A DNA stretch of 64,000 nucleotides from Serratia ficaria. Lineage in GTDB: Bacteria; Pseudomonadota; Gammaproteobacteria; Enterobacterales; Enterobacteriaceae. Positions 42,782 to 50,519 of this stretch are shown here, piece by piece. The stretch is from the NCBI RefSeq assembly GCF_900187015.1, contig NZ_LT906479.1, positions 4,588,001 through 4,652,000 of the forward strand, given 5' to 3'. Positions within the stretch are counted from its first letter, which is position 1. Every line of letters starts with the position of its first letter. The notes under the pieces were generated by a model. That model did not search any database. It was not told the DNA's origin and saw only the letters and a list, made by a program, of their open reading frames with translations. The position numbers were made by a program, and so were the translations under genes.

Positions 42782-43996
42782 TTACTTCGCCACCGGCAAG
42801 AACGCCATTTGTGAAGGGCTGCCGATCGGCGTATAGCCAGCCGCAAAGCTGAGCTTGCCGCTGGCCGGATCTACGCTGAAACGGGTGACGTTATCGCTGC
42901 GCTGATTCAGCGCATACAGATAACGCCCGTCCGGGCTCAGGGTCAGTGAACGCGGGTAGTCGCCGCGCGTCCAGGTTTCCGCCACCGGCGTCAGTTCGCC
43001 TTCCGCGCCGACGCCGAACTGAGCAATGCTGTTATGCAGCCGATTGGCGACATACAGATTGCCGCCGTCCTGGCTCAGCGCCAGCCCCGCAGCGAAGCTG
43101 GTACCCTTATAATCGGCGGGCAGCGTAGAAACGGCGCGCAGCTGTTTCAGAGTACCTTTTTGGCCGTCAAAACGGTAGCTGGTCAGCGTCGAAGCCTCTT
43201 CATTCACCAGCAGCAAGGTTTTGCCGTCCGGGTGGAACACGAAATGCCGCGGCCCGGCCCCGGCGGAAGACGCGGCGATCCAAGGCGGATCGTTCGGCGT
43301 CAACTTGCCGCTGGCGGCGTCAAACCGCCACTGGTAGATGCGATCCAATCCCAGATCGGTAGAGAAGACAAACTTGCCGCTCGGATCGCTGGCGATCATA
43401 TGCGCGTGCGGGCCGTTGTGATCGCTGATGGCGAAGCTGCCCTCCACCGCCGCAGCCGGTTTGCCCGCGCCCGCCGGCCCCTGCTGCTGCTGCACCGAAC
43501 TGGCGCCGCCCAGGCTGCCGTCTTGTTCCACCGGAAACGCCGCCACGCTGCCGCTGACGTAGTTAGCCACCAGCAAATGGCCGCCGTCCGGCGTCAGCGA
43601 CAGATACACCGGCCCGGCGCCCTGCGAGTCTACCTGGTTGAGCTGCGTCAGGCCGCCGTCGCTCGGGTTGACGCGATAGGCGGTGATGCCGCCGTGTTTG
43701 CCGCCGTTGAAATCGGCCACTTCGCTGGCGACGTACAGCGTTTTGCCGCCGGCGTCCAGCGTCAGCTGCGCCGGGTTCGGCGCTTTGCTGACCAGCACAG
43801 GCGCGCTCAGCGCGCCGCTGGCCGGGTCGACCCGTACCCGGTAAACGCCTTCGCCGTTGGGATTGTAGGTGCCGATATAGGCAAAATGAGATGACGTGGA
43901 GCGCATTGCATCCTCAGCGTGCAGCGCCGAGCTGAACATGGCCGACAGCGCCAGGGACAACGCGGTGCTTAAGGTAGGAGACTGCCAGTTTCGCAT
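42782..43996 (-). CDS. Secreted beta-propeller lactonase-family protein
   Basis: It has 404 residues from the ATG at 43996, which has an AAGGA site; longer readings run into the aldolase gene in another frame. A signal peptide ends near SSALHA at residue 26. The rest is a seven-bladed propeller of the Pgl/3-carboxymuconate-cyclase type (PF10282), with repeated blade motifs such as GKTLYVASEV, GGHLLVANY, GGNLYVANRL and GRYLYALNQ. HAHMI near the middle and GPRHFVFHPDGK are typical of lactonases. It lies 92 bases after the aldolase, inside the cluster. A periplasmic lactone or sugar-acid hydrolase or sensor is possible; the substrate is unknown. Confidence 0.82.
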   Translation of the reverse strand: MRNWQSPTLSTALSLALSAMFSSALHAEDAMRSTSSHFAYIGTYNPNGEGVYRVRVDPASGALSAPVLVSKAPNPAQLTLDAGGKTLYVASEVADFNGGKHGGITAYRVNPSDGGLTQLNQVDSQGAGPVYLSLTPDGGHLLVANYVSGSVAAFPVEQDGSLGGASSVQQQQGPAGAGKPAAAVEGSFAISDHNGPHAHMIASDPSGKFVFSTDLGLDRIYQWRFDAASGKLTPNDPPWIAASSAGAGPRHFVFHPDGKTLLLVNEEASTLTSYRFDGQKGTLKQLRAVSTLPADYKGTSFAAGLALSQDGGNLYVANRLHNSIAQFGVGAEGELTPVAETWTRGDYPRSLTLSPDGRYLYALNQRSDNVTRFSVDPASGKLSFAAGYTPIGSPSQMAFLPVAK

Positions 43997-44088
43997 AGTT
44001 ATCCTTATCATAGATAGCGGCGCGGCAAGCCGCGCCCGTGGGAACAAAACCGTTAGCCTCCCTGCCTTACGCCATCCATTGGCGCACG

Positions 44089-44829
44089 TTAGCCGACCAG
44101 TTTTTTGGTCATCGCCAACAGGGTTTTCACGTCCTGCGGGCGGGTGTCGCCGCTGGCGGCGTCGATGATCGAACTGTAGATGTGCGGGATCACCCGCTTC
44201 ACGCCGGCCTCCAGCGCGATCTCGAGGATCGGTTCGAAATTCTCCAGATCGATGCCGCCGGTCGGTTCCAGCATAAAGTCGTGTTCGGCGCAGGCCCTGG
44301 CCACATACTGATACTCGTCTTTGCACTTCAGCCCGCCCATCGGGAAATACTTGATTGAGCTGCCGCCCATGTCTTTCAGCAGCGCGATGGCGGTTTCCAC
44401 CGGCACCACGCCGTCCGGCGCCGCGGCGCTCAGCGGGCCGGTGGAGATCTTCACCCAACCGACGCGGCCGGTAGGCGACACCAGGCCGTTGACCACGCTG
44501 TCGTTCTGGCCCAGCAGCGCGCGGCTGGCGCCGACGCCGGTGAACACCTGATTCACGTGCTGCGGCTGAACCTGTTGGGAAATCAGGCTGACCATCGCCG
44601 ACTGGCGCGGATCGCCGGCGCCCAGGCCGACCGACAGCGCGTTTTCAATCAGTCGCGCGTAGCGCAGCATGTCCGTCACCGCGCTGTCGACGTCCGGGTA
44701 ATTTTTGGAGAGCACGCCCACCAGCACATGCCCTTCCGCCGCGGCGTAGATATCCTGCGCATTGGCTTTGGAGCCGGCCAGCACGTTCAGGCAAACGCGG
44801 TCGCGATAGTAATTAGGCTGCAGCTTCAT
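44089..44829 (-). CDS. KDGP-type aldolase (DgaF / EF_0839 family)
   Basis: It has 246 residues of the family typified by Salmonella DgaF and by TIGR03581 (EF_0839/AHA_3917). DgaF splits 2-keto-3-deoxy-6-phosphogluconate into pyruvate and glyceraldehyde 3-phosphate. The Schiff-base lysine candidate is in SSIKYFPMGGLK, and the EPTGGIDLENFEPIL and RVIPHIYSSIIDAASG segments are characteristic. Its ATG overlaps the SelA-like gene stop by four bases. It would catalyse the last step of the pathway encoded here. Confidence 0.87.
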   Translation of the reverse strand: MKLQPNYYRDRVCLNVLAGSKANAQDIYAAAEGHVLVGVLSKNYPDVDSAVTDMLRYARLIENALSVGLGAGDPRQSAMVSLISQQVQPQHVNQVFTGVGASRALLGQNDSVVNGLVSPTGRVGWVKISTGPLSAAAPDGVVPVETAIALLKDMGGSSIKYFPMGGLKCKDEYQYVARACAEHDFMLEPTGGIDLENFEPILEIALEAGVKRVIPHIYSSIIDAASGDTRPQDVKTLLAMTKKLVG

Positions 44830-45944
44830 GCTTGTTTCTCCGTGAACAGGTTTTTAATACAGCTAAAGACGGTCATCAGCTGTTGTTCGTCGACGCTGCG
44901 CACGTCGACTTCGATCTTGCCTTCGTTGGCCTTGTAGCCGCGGAAGTAAATGGCGATATCGCCGGTTTTCAGCGCCTGCACGATATCGTAGGTCGAGCGC
45001 CCCAGCACCGCTTCGTCAAAGCTGATTTCCGCACGGGCGATGTCGCGGCCGGCGCTGTCCCAGACGGTTTTGGCGCTGACGCCGGTCAGGGTGTTCAGGT
45101 TGTCGATAAACGCCTGCATGCGCGCCACCATCTGCTCGCCGGTGGTTTTTTCAAGCGTCAGATAGCTTTCAATCGCCTGCGTCAGGCCGAGAATGCCCTC
45201 TTTGCCCACCTTCATCGCCCGGCCGATGCCGCCGGACTGCAGCTTCACCCACTCCACGTACTCTTTCTTGCCGATAACCAGGCCGCTGGTCGGGCCCTCG
45301 ATGGCCTTGGCGCCGCTGTAGATCACCAAATCGGCGCCCATCTGGTAGTAGCACAGCAAATCTTCTTCCGCCGCGGCGTCGACGATCAGCGGCAGGTTGT
45401 GTTTGCGCGCCACCACGACCGCCTGTTCGACCGAGAGAATGCTTTTCTGCACGCAGTGGTGAGATTTGATGTACAGGATCGCGGCGGTCTGCGGCGTGAT
45501 GCAGGCTTCAATCTGTTCCGCCGAACATTCGTTGGCGTAGCCCGCCTCTACCACCTTGCCGCCGCCCAGCGCCACCATGGTGTCGACCGGCGCGCCGAAG
45601 TTGACGTTGTGGCCGCGCGGCAGCACGACCTCACGCGGCACGGCGATCGGCGCCGAATGCAGGTTTACCAGCAGGTTGGCGTCGTCTTTGACGATCAGCG
45701 CCGCCACCGACTGCGCGATGCCCGCCGAGGCGCAGGAAACGATCACCGCATCCTCCACGTTCAGCAGATTGGCGATGTAGGCGCCGGTCTTGTTGACCAG
45801 ATCCTTGATTTCAAAGTAGTGGTTCAGGCCGTAGTCCACGGCGTCGATCACCTCCTGGCGCGGCGTGGAAACGCCGAGCATGGTCATGCGGCCGGAGGTG
45901 TTGATGACCTGCTTTAAATTATATTTTTCATAGACTGAAGACAT
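44826..45944 (-). CDS. SelA-like PLP enzyme (DgaE type ammonia-lyase)
   Basis: It has 372 residues, fold type I PLP enzyme of the SelA-like family. Salmonella DgaE, a relative, converts D-glucosaminate 6-phosphate to KDGP and ammonia. The PLP lysine is in YSGAKAIEGPTSG, and the Asp that contacts the pyridine nitrogen is in LIVDAAAEEDL. The N-terminal VINTSGRMTMLGVSTP is a hallmark of the family. It overlaps the amidohydrolase gene by 17 bases and the aldolase gene by four, so all three are cotranscribed. It is not selenocysteine synthase: it lacks the length and context of selA. Confidence 0.87.
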   Translation of the reverse strand: MSSVYEKYNLKQVINTSGRMTMLGVSTPRQEVIDAVDYGLNHYFEIKDLVNKTGAYIANLLNVEDAVIVSCASAGIAQSVAALIVKDDANLLVNLHSAPIAVPREVVLPRGHNVNFGAPVDTMVALGGGKVVEAGYANECSAEQIEACITPQTAAILYIKSHHCVQKSILSVEQAVVVARKHNLPLIVDAAAEEDLLCYYQMGADLVIYSGAKAIEGPTSGLVIGKKEYVEWVKLQSGGIGRAMKVGKEGILGLTQAIESYLTLEKTTGEQMVARMQAFIDNLNTLTGVSAKTVWDSAGRDIARAEISFDEAVLGRSTYDIVQALKTGDIAIYFRGYKANEGKIEVDVRSVDEQQLMTVFSCIKNLFTEKQA

Positions 45945-47067
45945 GAGCGGCTTTCCCTTGTTCGGTTAATAAGATGTCCCCGGCCACCACCGCGGCCAGC
46001 GGAACCAGCAACTGTTCGCCGTCGGCCGTTTGCCCTTCCGAATCGGCGAACACCTGCGGCGTATCGCGGAGCTCAAACAGGGTGAAATCGGCGTCGTAAC
46101 CCGGCTCGAGGCGGCCCTTGGTGGCCAGACGCAGCGCCGACGCGGCGTTTTCCGTCACGCAGGCGATCACCTGCGGCAGCGACAGGCCGACGCCGAAGAA
46201 CTTGGACATCACCGTCGCCAGGCTGTGCACCGGCCCGGCCATGCGGTTGCGGCAGTAAATGTCGGAGCTGATGGTGTGCGGCAAAATGCCCAGCCTGATG
46301 GCCTGGCGGGCCACTTCGAAGCTGAAGCTGGCGGTGCCATGGCCCACGTCGAGCAGCACGCCGCGCTGCAGCGCGCGCTGGATGGACTCGCGCAGCGTGC
46401 CCGCCGGGGTCAGGATGCGGTTCGGCTTGCCGTTGTAGCAATGGGTGATGATGTCGCCGCGCGTCAGCAAATCGGCGATCTCGTCCAGATCCGGCGGGTT
46501 GTTGCCGATATGCACCATCAGCGGCAGCCGGTTGTTCTCCTGCTGGATCTCCTTGGCCAACACCAGCGGCCGGGTGCCGTTCTGGCCGACCACGCTGCTG
46601 CTCATGCGCGCCTTGATGCCGATAATAAAGCCGGGGTGGCCGTTAATGGCCTGGCTCACCGCCTGCTTATCGATGTCCGCCAGGTCGGCCAGTTCGTTCT
46701 GCCGCAGCAGGCCGATGCGCGAGATGTTCAGGAAGGCGAAGACGTTGGTTTTGGCGCTGCGCGTCAGGGCATAGAATTCATCGACATCGTCGGCGCCGGT
46801 GCTGCCGGCATCGACCACGCTGGTGACGCCGCCGGCGACGCCGACCCAATCCGGTTCGTCATGGTAAATCGGCGAAGAGGGATAACAGTGCACGTGGGAG
46901 TCGATCCAACCGGCGCTCAGGCGGCAATTGCCCGCCAGATCCAGCTGGCGCCGGGCGCTGACGTCCGCCGCCAGCCGGCCGACGGAAGCAATCTTGCCGT
47001 CCTTGACCGCCAGATCGATCAGCGTATCGTCCGCCAGCCTGGCGCCTCTGATTACTAAGTCATACAT
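45928..47067 (-). CDS. Amidohydrolase/deacetylase-family metallohydrolase
   Basis: It has 379 residues of the amidohydrolase superfamily (EF_0837/AHA_3915 type, as I recall TIGR03583). The metal-binding HxH is in IDSHVHCYPSSP (about residue 58). A lysine that could be carboxylated lies in IIGIKARMSSS, and further metal ligands lie in HIGNNPP, HCYNGKP and SSDIYCRNR. It probably removes an acyl group or opens a ring before the PLP enzyme acts. It lies 65 bases after the DUF4310 gene and is translationally coupled to the SelA-like gene. Confidence 0.87.
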   Translation of the reverse strand: MYDLVIRGARLADDTLIDLAVKDGKIASVGRLAADVSARRQLDLAGNCRLSAGWIDSHVHCYPSSPIYHDEPDWVGVAGGVTSVVDAGSTGADDVDEFYALTRSAKTNVFAFLNISRIGLLRQNELADLADIDKQAVSQAINGHPGFIIGIKARMSSSVVGQNGTRPLVLAKEIQQENNRLPLMVHIGNNPPDLDEIADLLTRGDIITHCYNGKPNRILTPAGTLRESIQRALQRGVLLDVGHGTASFSFEVARQAIRLGILPHTISSDIYCRNRMAGPVHSLATVMSKFFGVGLSLPQVIACVTENAASALRLATKGRLEPGYDADFTLFELRDTPQVFADSEGQTADGEQLLVPLAAVVAGDILLTEQGKAAHVFSL

Positions 47068-47132
47068 ACTGCCTACTCCTTCTGCTACACGCCGGCCCCC
47101 TCTGCCGTTTACCCGCCCGAGGGGGCCGGTTG

Positions 47133-47786
47133 TTACGAAATGGCGACCGGGAAAATCGCGCCCAGCAGCATCGCGCCGAGGATGGCGCCGCCGGTGATAG
47201 GCTTGCCCCAGATATAGAACAGCAGCGCGCCGAGCAGTGAACCGATGCCGATCGGAATGGAGGCGGTCATCGCCGACAGGATGATCAACGGGCCGAGGAA
47301 GCGGCCGGACGAGTTGCCGGCACCCATCATCACGTCCGCCCCGTAGGTGGAGTTGCTTTGATTGATGGTGAACTTGCGCGCCAGGATGATCACGTAACCG
47401 ATCGCCACGCCGATAACCAGCCCGGTCACCAGCGAAGCGGCGAAGTTGGCCACCGGGAAGATGATCCCCGCGCCCAGCAACAGCGCCGGCACGCCCAGCC
47501 CGACGCCGGTCTGGATCGCGCCGCCGATGTCCAGGATGCCCACCAGCGAGCCTTCGATGATGCGCGCGAACAGGAAGCTGGCGCCGAACGCCGCCACCGC
47601 GCCGTACACGCCGGTGTCCATCCCGGCCCGCAGCATGGAAACGAAGGCCACTTCGTTAAAGGCGCCGATGCCGTACAGGTAATACATGTGCGTCCCGGCG
47701 AACACGCCGGACGAGAGCAGGCCGACGAAAATCGGGAATGACCAGTCGGCGTACCAGAAGCCTTTTTGGGTTTGTTCTTCCATCAT
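47133..47786 (-). CDS. DUF4310 family membrane protein (EF_0832 type)
   Basis: It has 217 residues, five to six predicted membrane helices and many glycines. It opens MMEEQTQKGFWYADWSFPIF and contains the conserved GMDTGVYGAVAAFGASFLFA and GGAIQTGVGLGVP segments. The start may be either of two adjacent ATGs (47786 or 47783); the second has better spacing to GGAG. No characterised function is known to me. With DUF4311 it forms the membrane part of a probable transporter. It starts eight bases after the DUF4311 stop. Confidence 0.85.
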   Translation of the reverse strand: MMEEQTQKGFWYADWSFPIFVGLLSSGVFAGTHMYYLYGIGAFNEVAFVSMLRAGMDTGVYGAVAAFGASFLFARIIEGSLVGILDIGGAIQTGVGLGVPALLLGAGIIFPVANFAASLVTGLVIGVAIGYVIILARKFTINQSNSTYGADVMMGAGNSSGRFLGPLIILSAMTASIPIGIGSLLGALLFYIWGKPITGGAILGAMLLGAIFPVAIS

Positions 47787-47794
47787 CCCGCTCC

Positions 47795-48571
47795 TTATTT
47801 ACCGCTCAGGGTATTGTGAATGGCGTCCAGCCAGCCCGGCACGCCGAGGCTGAAGGACTCGAGGACTTTCATGTCGAAGCCGCGGAAGAAGCCGCTCAGC
47901 ACGAACAGCAGCACGATCACCGCCATCATGATCTTGGTGATCTTGTTCCAGCCGCTCTCTTCCACGCCTTTACCGATCAGGATGCCCAGCACCAGGCCCG
48001 GTACGGCGTTGCCCATGATCAGCTGCGCCAGGCCGCCGAAGATGGTGCCCCAGAAACCGGAGCGGCGCCCGGCGTCGATCGCCGCCAGCCAGAAGATCAC
48101 CGGCATCACGGTATTGACCAGCAGGTTGGCCGCCGGCACCAGCACCTTGATCGCCGTTACCTGCAGCGCAGCGGGTACCGCCGAGGCGGTGGTGTTGAGG
48201 AAGGCCACCACCAGCATGCCGATGATGCCGCAGGCGATAGCCATTTTTTTCGGATCGTGCAGCGTCTGCGCCAGATTGCGGTTTTTGACCATCAGCGCCG
48301 CCGCGCCCCAGTGCGGGATGATGCGGTGGTCAACGTCCTGCGTGAAGGAGCCTGCCGCCACGGAAGACGCCCAGGCGTTGAAGAAGAAGCCCAGACCGAA
48401 CGAGAAGTGGGAAGCCGGATCGCCTTCGCAGGAGTTCAGCTCGCCCAGGGTGCGGAACGCCCCCATGCCCTGGGTGGTCGGGGCATGGAACATGCGCGCG
48501 GCGCCGGCCCCTACGCCGACCCCCACCAGGCCGCCGATAATAAGCGACTTAAATAAGATGATTAAAAACAT
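47795..48571 (-). CDS. DUF4311 family membrane protein (EF_0833 type)
   Basis: It has 258 residues and about six membrane helices. The N terminus, MFLIILFKSLIIGGLVGVGV, is followed by the conserved cytoplasmic or periplasmic stretch MGAFRTLGELNSCEGDPASH, with FSFGLGFFFNAWASSVAAG after it. A DHRIIPHWGAAALMVKN segment and a late NTVMPVIFWLAAIDAG helix are also typical. It is always found beside DUF4310 as far as I know. A permease role is inferred from topology and operon only. Confidence 0.85.
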   Translation of the reverse strand: MFLIILFKSLIIGGLVGVGVGAGAARMFHAPTTQGMGAFRTLGELNSCEGDPASHFSFGLGFFFNAWASSVAAGSFTQDVDHRIIPHWGAAALMVKNRNLAQTLHDPKKMAIACGIIGMLVVAFLNTTASAVPAALQVTAIKVLVPAANLLVNTVMPVIFWLAAIDAGRRSGFWGTIFGGLAQLIMGNAVPGLVLGILIGKGVEESGWNKITKIMMAVIVLLFVLSGFFRGFDMKVLESFSLGVPGWLDAIHNTLSGK

Positions 48572-48601
48572 CAGTATACCCTTTCATTTATGCTAACGTT
48601 T

Positions 48602-48898
48602 TTATTTCGTGACGAAGACAACCTTTTCAGTATTGATGATTGTCACGCTCACGGTTATTTCCAGAGAAACGGCATAGCTTTTTCTTTCACGCGGCAAAAA
48701 GAAGAAAAGAAATTTCTCTTTAGTTATTTTCTCTTCGGCTTTCAATACGCTGACGTCCTGCGGTTCTATGCGCAGCAGAATATTGTTGGTGGACTTTAAT
48801 ACCGCGCCCTGCACATTCGCCAAGGCGGAAGCAAAAGCTTTCGCTTTGCTGTCGCCCTTGCCCTCCACCTTTACCGATGTGGTATATTGCTCTTTCAT
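48602..48898 (-). CDS. DUF4312 family protein (EF_0831 type)
   Basis: It has 98 residues, soluble, alpha/beta in appearance, beginning MKEQYTTSVKVEGKGDSKAK. Lysine content is high and GC is lower than in its neighbours. The start overlaps the SFCGS gene stop by one base (TAATG). It may be a soluble domain working with the membrane pair, perhaps like a separate PTS-type domain, but it has no recognised active-site cysteine or histidine. Confidence 0.82.
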   Translation of the reverse strand: MKEQYTTSVKVEGKGDSKAKAFASALANVQGAVLKSTNNILLRIEPQDVSVLKAEEKITKEKFLFFFLPRERKSYAVSLEITVSVTIINTEKVVFVTK

Positions 48899-49263
48899 TA
48901 CGGATTGCCGTGTTTTTTGATGTAGGCTTCCACCAGTTTCTGGCCCAGCTCTTCTTTATCCATAAAGCCGAAACCCAGCACATTACAGCCTTCGTTAATA
49001 GCCGTTACGCCCTCTTCAACAGAACGCATGCCGTATTTCGCCTTGTAGCCATGTTTGGTTTGCGCGGTAATTGCACCGGCGCCACCGCTGCCGCAGAAGG
49101 AGATGCCCAGCTGCGCGTTTTCCGCTTTCATCACGTCGCCCAGCTTCATGTCCGCCGCGACGCCGGGGATGACAATCGCCTTTCCGCCTGCGTTTTCAAT
49201 GCCCTGGCCAACTTTCTGACCTTTGCCCAGACGATCGCCGATCACTACGGTAATTTGACCCAT
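48898..49263 (-). CDS. Glycine-rich SFCGS family protein (EF_0830 type)
   Basis: It has 121 residues beginning MGQITVVIGDRLGKGQKVG. The defining motif is ISFCGSGGAGAITAQTKHG, with one conserved cysteine in a glycine loop. That arrangement recalls the phosphocysteine loop of PTS IIB domains and the YhfU-type proteins. GFGFMDKEELGQKLVEAYIKK closes the protein. A phosphoryl or ligand-binding role in the transporter is possible but unproven. The start is the ATG at 49263 with a GGAGAA site. Confidence 0.85.
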   Translation of the reverse strand: MGQITVVIGDRLGKGQKVGQGIENAGGKAIVIPGVAADMKLGDVMKAENAQLGISFCGSGGAGAITAQTKHGYKAKYGMRSVEEGVTAINEGCNVLGFGFMDKEELGQKLVEAYIKKHGNP

Positions 49264-49292
49264 GGTATTTTCTCCTGATTAAAGTTAATTCG

Positions 49293-49646
49293 TTAAACGC
49301 TTTGGTTATTATCTTTCGCCACTTCGAAATGCACCGACAGCAAATAGGCTTCTTCGATTGGCAAGGTGGTAAACTGATTCACTACCCGCTGCGCCATTTG
49401 CATCGACTCGGCAGAGATCTCGTCAAACAGGGATTTATCCACTTCCGGCAGCGGCTCGCCGGTGATTGAACGCAACACCATGGCGCGAATATGCGACTCC
49501 AGCATCTGCTGCTGCACCTCATTGGTATAAATATTTTCCGCGTTCAACATCGCAGTAATATCCGCCAACACCTGAGCGGTGATCGCCCCGGCTGCGCCGA
49601 TATCCGATCCTTCAGTTTGTTTTAACGAAGCAGATCCATCATTCAC
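49293..49646 (-). CDS. Stand-alone PRD domain protein (EF_0829 type)
   Basis: It has 117 residues from a GTG at 49646 (AGGGG nine bases upstream). The whole protein is one PTS-regulation domain of the TIGR03582 type, with conserved histidines in LESHIRAMVLRS and LLSVHFEVAKD. It has no DNA- or RNA-binding domain. It is the first gene of the cluster. It could act as a phosphorylation-sensitive partner or competitor of the PRD activator encoded at the other end. Confidence 0.82.
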   Translation of the reverse strand: MNDGSASLKQTEGSDIGAAGAITAQVLADITAMLNAENIYTNEVQQQMLESHIRAMVLRSITGEPLPEVDKSLFDEISAESMQMAQRVVNQFTTLPIEEAYLLSVHFEVAKDNNQSV

Positions 49647-50070
49647 TTTTCAGTACCCCTAGATCCAACATTAATCTGTAAGCCGCAAAGCGCATCACCT
49701 GAATAACCCGCTTTCTTTGATGTCTTTACCCTAACCCCGGGAAGATTTTCTGTGTACTCCGTTTTTTTCCAGTTCGAAGTGGAAATCGAATGACGCGCAG
49801 GGATCCATTTCGCAAAACGCCGGGTCGGCAGATAAGTTAATTAGATTACAAAAAGATAGCCTGACGAACTGTTTCCAGTTGGGCCTGCGGCGGTGAAAAG
49901 CTTCGTGATCGGGATCTCTTTCTTTTCACGCCCTAACCGCCTACTATCAGTCAGACAAACCGACATTACCCACACCCCCGCTCCTCTGGCGCGGGGGTGT
50001 TGCTTTTGTGTTGTTTTTCCGAATTTATGGGCGCGCAGGCTGGCGCCCTTTGATTTGACTGGAGAGTGGA
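49647..50070. other. Divergent region between the PRD-led operon and rnk
   Basis: About 420 bases with no gene. The promoter of the minus-strand cluster should lie at about 49660-49850. The rnk promoter and its structured leader occupy about 49860-50070. I could not pick out a convincing sigma-54 site or activator operator. Confidence 0.5.
49893..50010 (+). promoter_or_regulatory. rnk leader RNA with terminator-like hairpin
   Basis: Two hairpins precede rnk. One has an 8-bp stem, gtgaaaag/cttttcac (49893-49900 with 49922-49929). The other has a 10-bp GC stem (49972-49981 with 49991-50000) followed by the T-rich tgcttttgtgttgttttt. A conserved rnk leader motif with a terminator-like hairpin is known in gammaproteobacteria, and this layout fits it. 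It suggests rnk expression is controlled by attenuation. Confidence 0.65.
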
Positions 50071-50481
50071 ATGACCAAACCAACCATTACTGTTAATGAG
50101 CTGGATGCGGAACGCCTGGATGCGCTATTGGAACAACCGGCCTTTGCCAACACCGACGTCGCCGCCGCGCTGAACGACGAACTGGATCGCGCCGAAATCT
50201 TGCCGCCGGAAAAGATCCCGGCCAACGTGGTGACCATGAACAGCCGCGTGCGCTTTCGCGATCTGCACACCGCGGAAGAACACGTGCGCACCCTGGTTTA
50301 CCCGGCCTCGCTGAAGGACAGCCACGATCAGCTGTCGGTGATGGCGCCGCTGGGCGCCGCGCTGCTGGGCATGCACGTCGGCAAGCAAATCACCTGGCAG
50401 CTGCCGAACGGCGAGGAAGCGCAGATTGAAGTGCTGGAATTGCTGTACCAGCCGGAAGCGGCCGGTGAATACCACCGCTAA
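50071..50481 (+). CDS. rnk: Nucleoside diphosphate kinase regulator Rnk
   Basis: GreA-like protein that binds RNA polymerase and affects nucleoside diphosphate kinase levels. It has 136 residues. The N-terminal coiled-coil part is short (about 1-45), and the C-terminal FKBP-like domain includes [21 protein letters not shown] and GALLG-type segments. The ATG at 50071 has a GGAGAG site. It is monocistronic, with the structured leader described separately. Confidence 0.95.
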   Translation: MTKPTITVNELDAERLDALLEQPAFANTDVAAALNDELDRAEILPPEKIPANVVTMNSRVRFRDLHTAEEHVRTLVYPASLKDSHDQLSVMAPLGAALLGMHVGKQITWQLPNGEEAQIEVLELLYQPEAAGEYHR

Positions 50482-50519
50482 GCGGCGATCGGGGCGGCGT
50501 CTGGCCGCCCTTTCTGTTT

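Noticed and set aside
42782..44458. A 558-residue version of the lactonase-like protein
   Set aside because: The extra N-terminal part is the aldolase gene read in another frame; the ATG at 43996 has a good ribosome-binding site and a signal peptide.
44826..45944. Selenocysteine synthase SelA
   Set aside because: It is about 90 residues shorter than SelA and sits in a sugar-acid gene cluster with no selB or selC nearby; the SelA-like DgaE group fits better.
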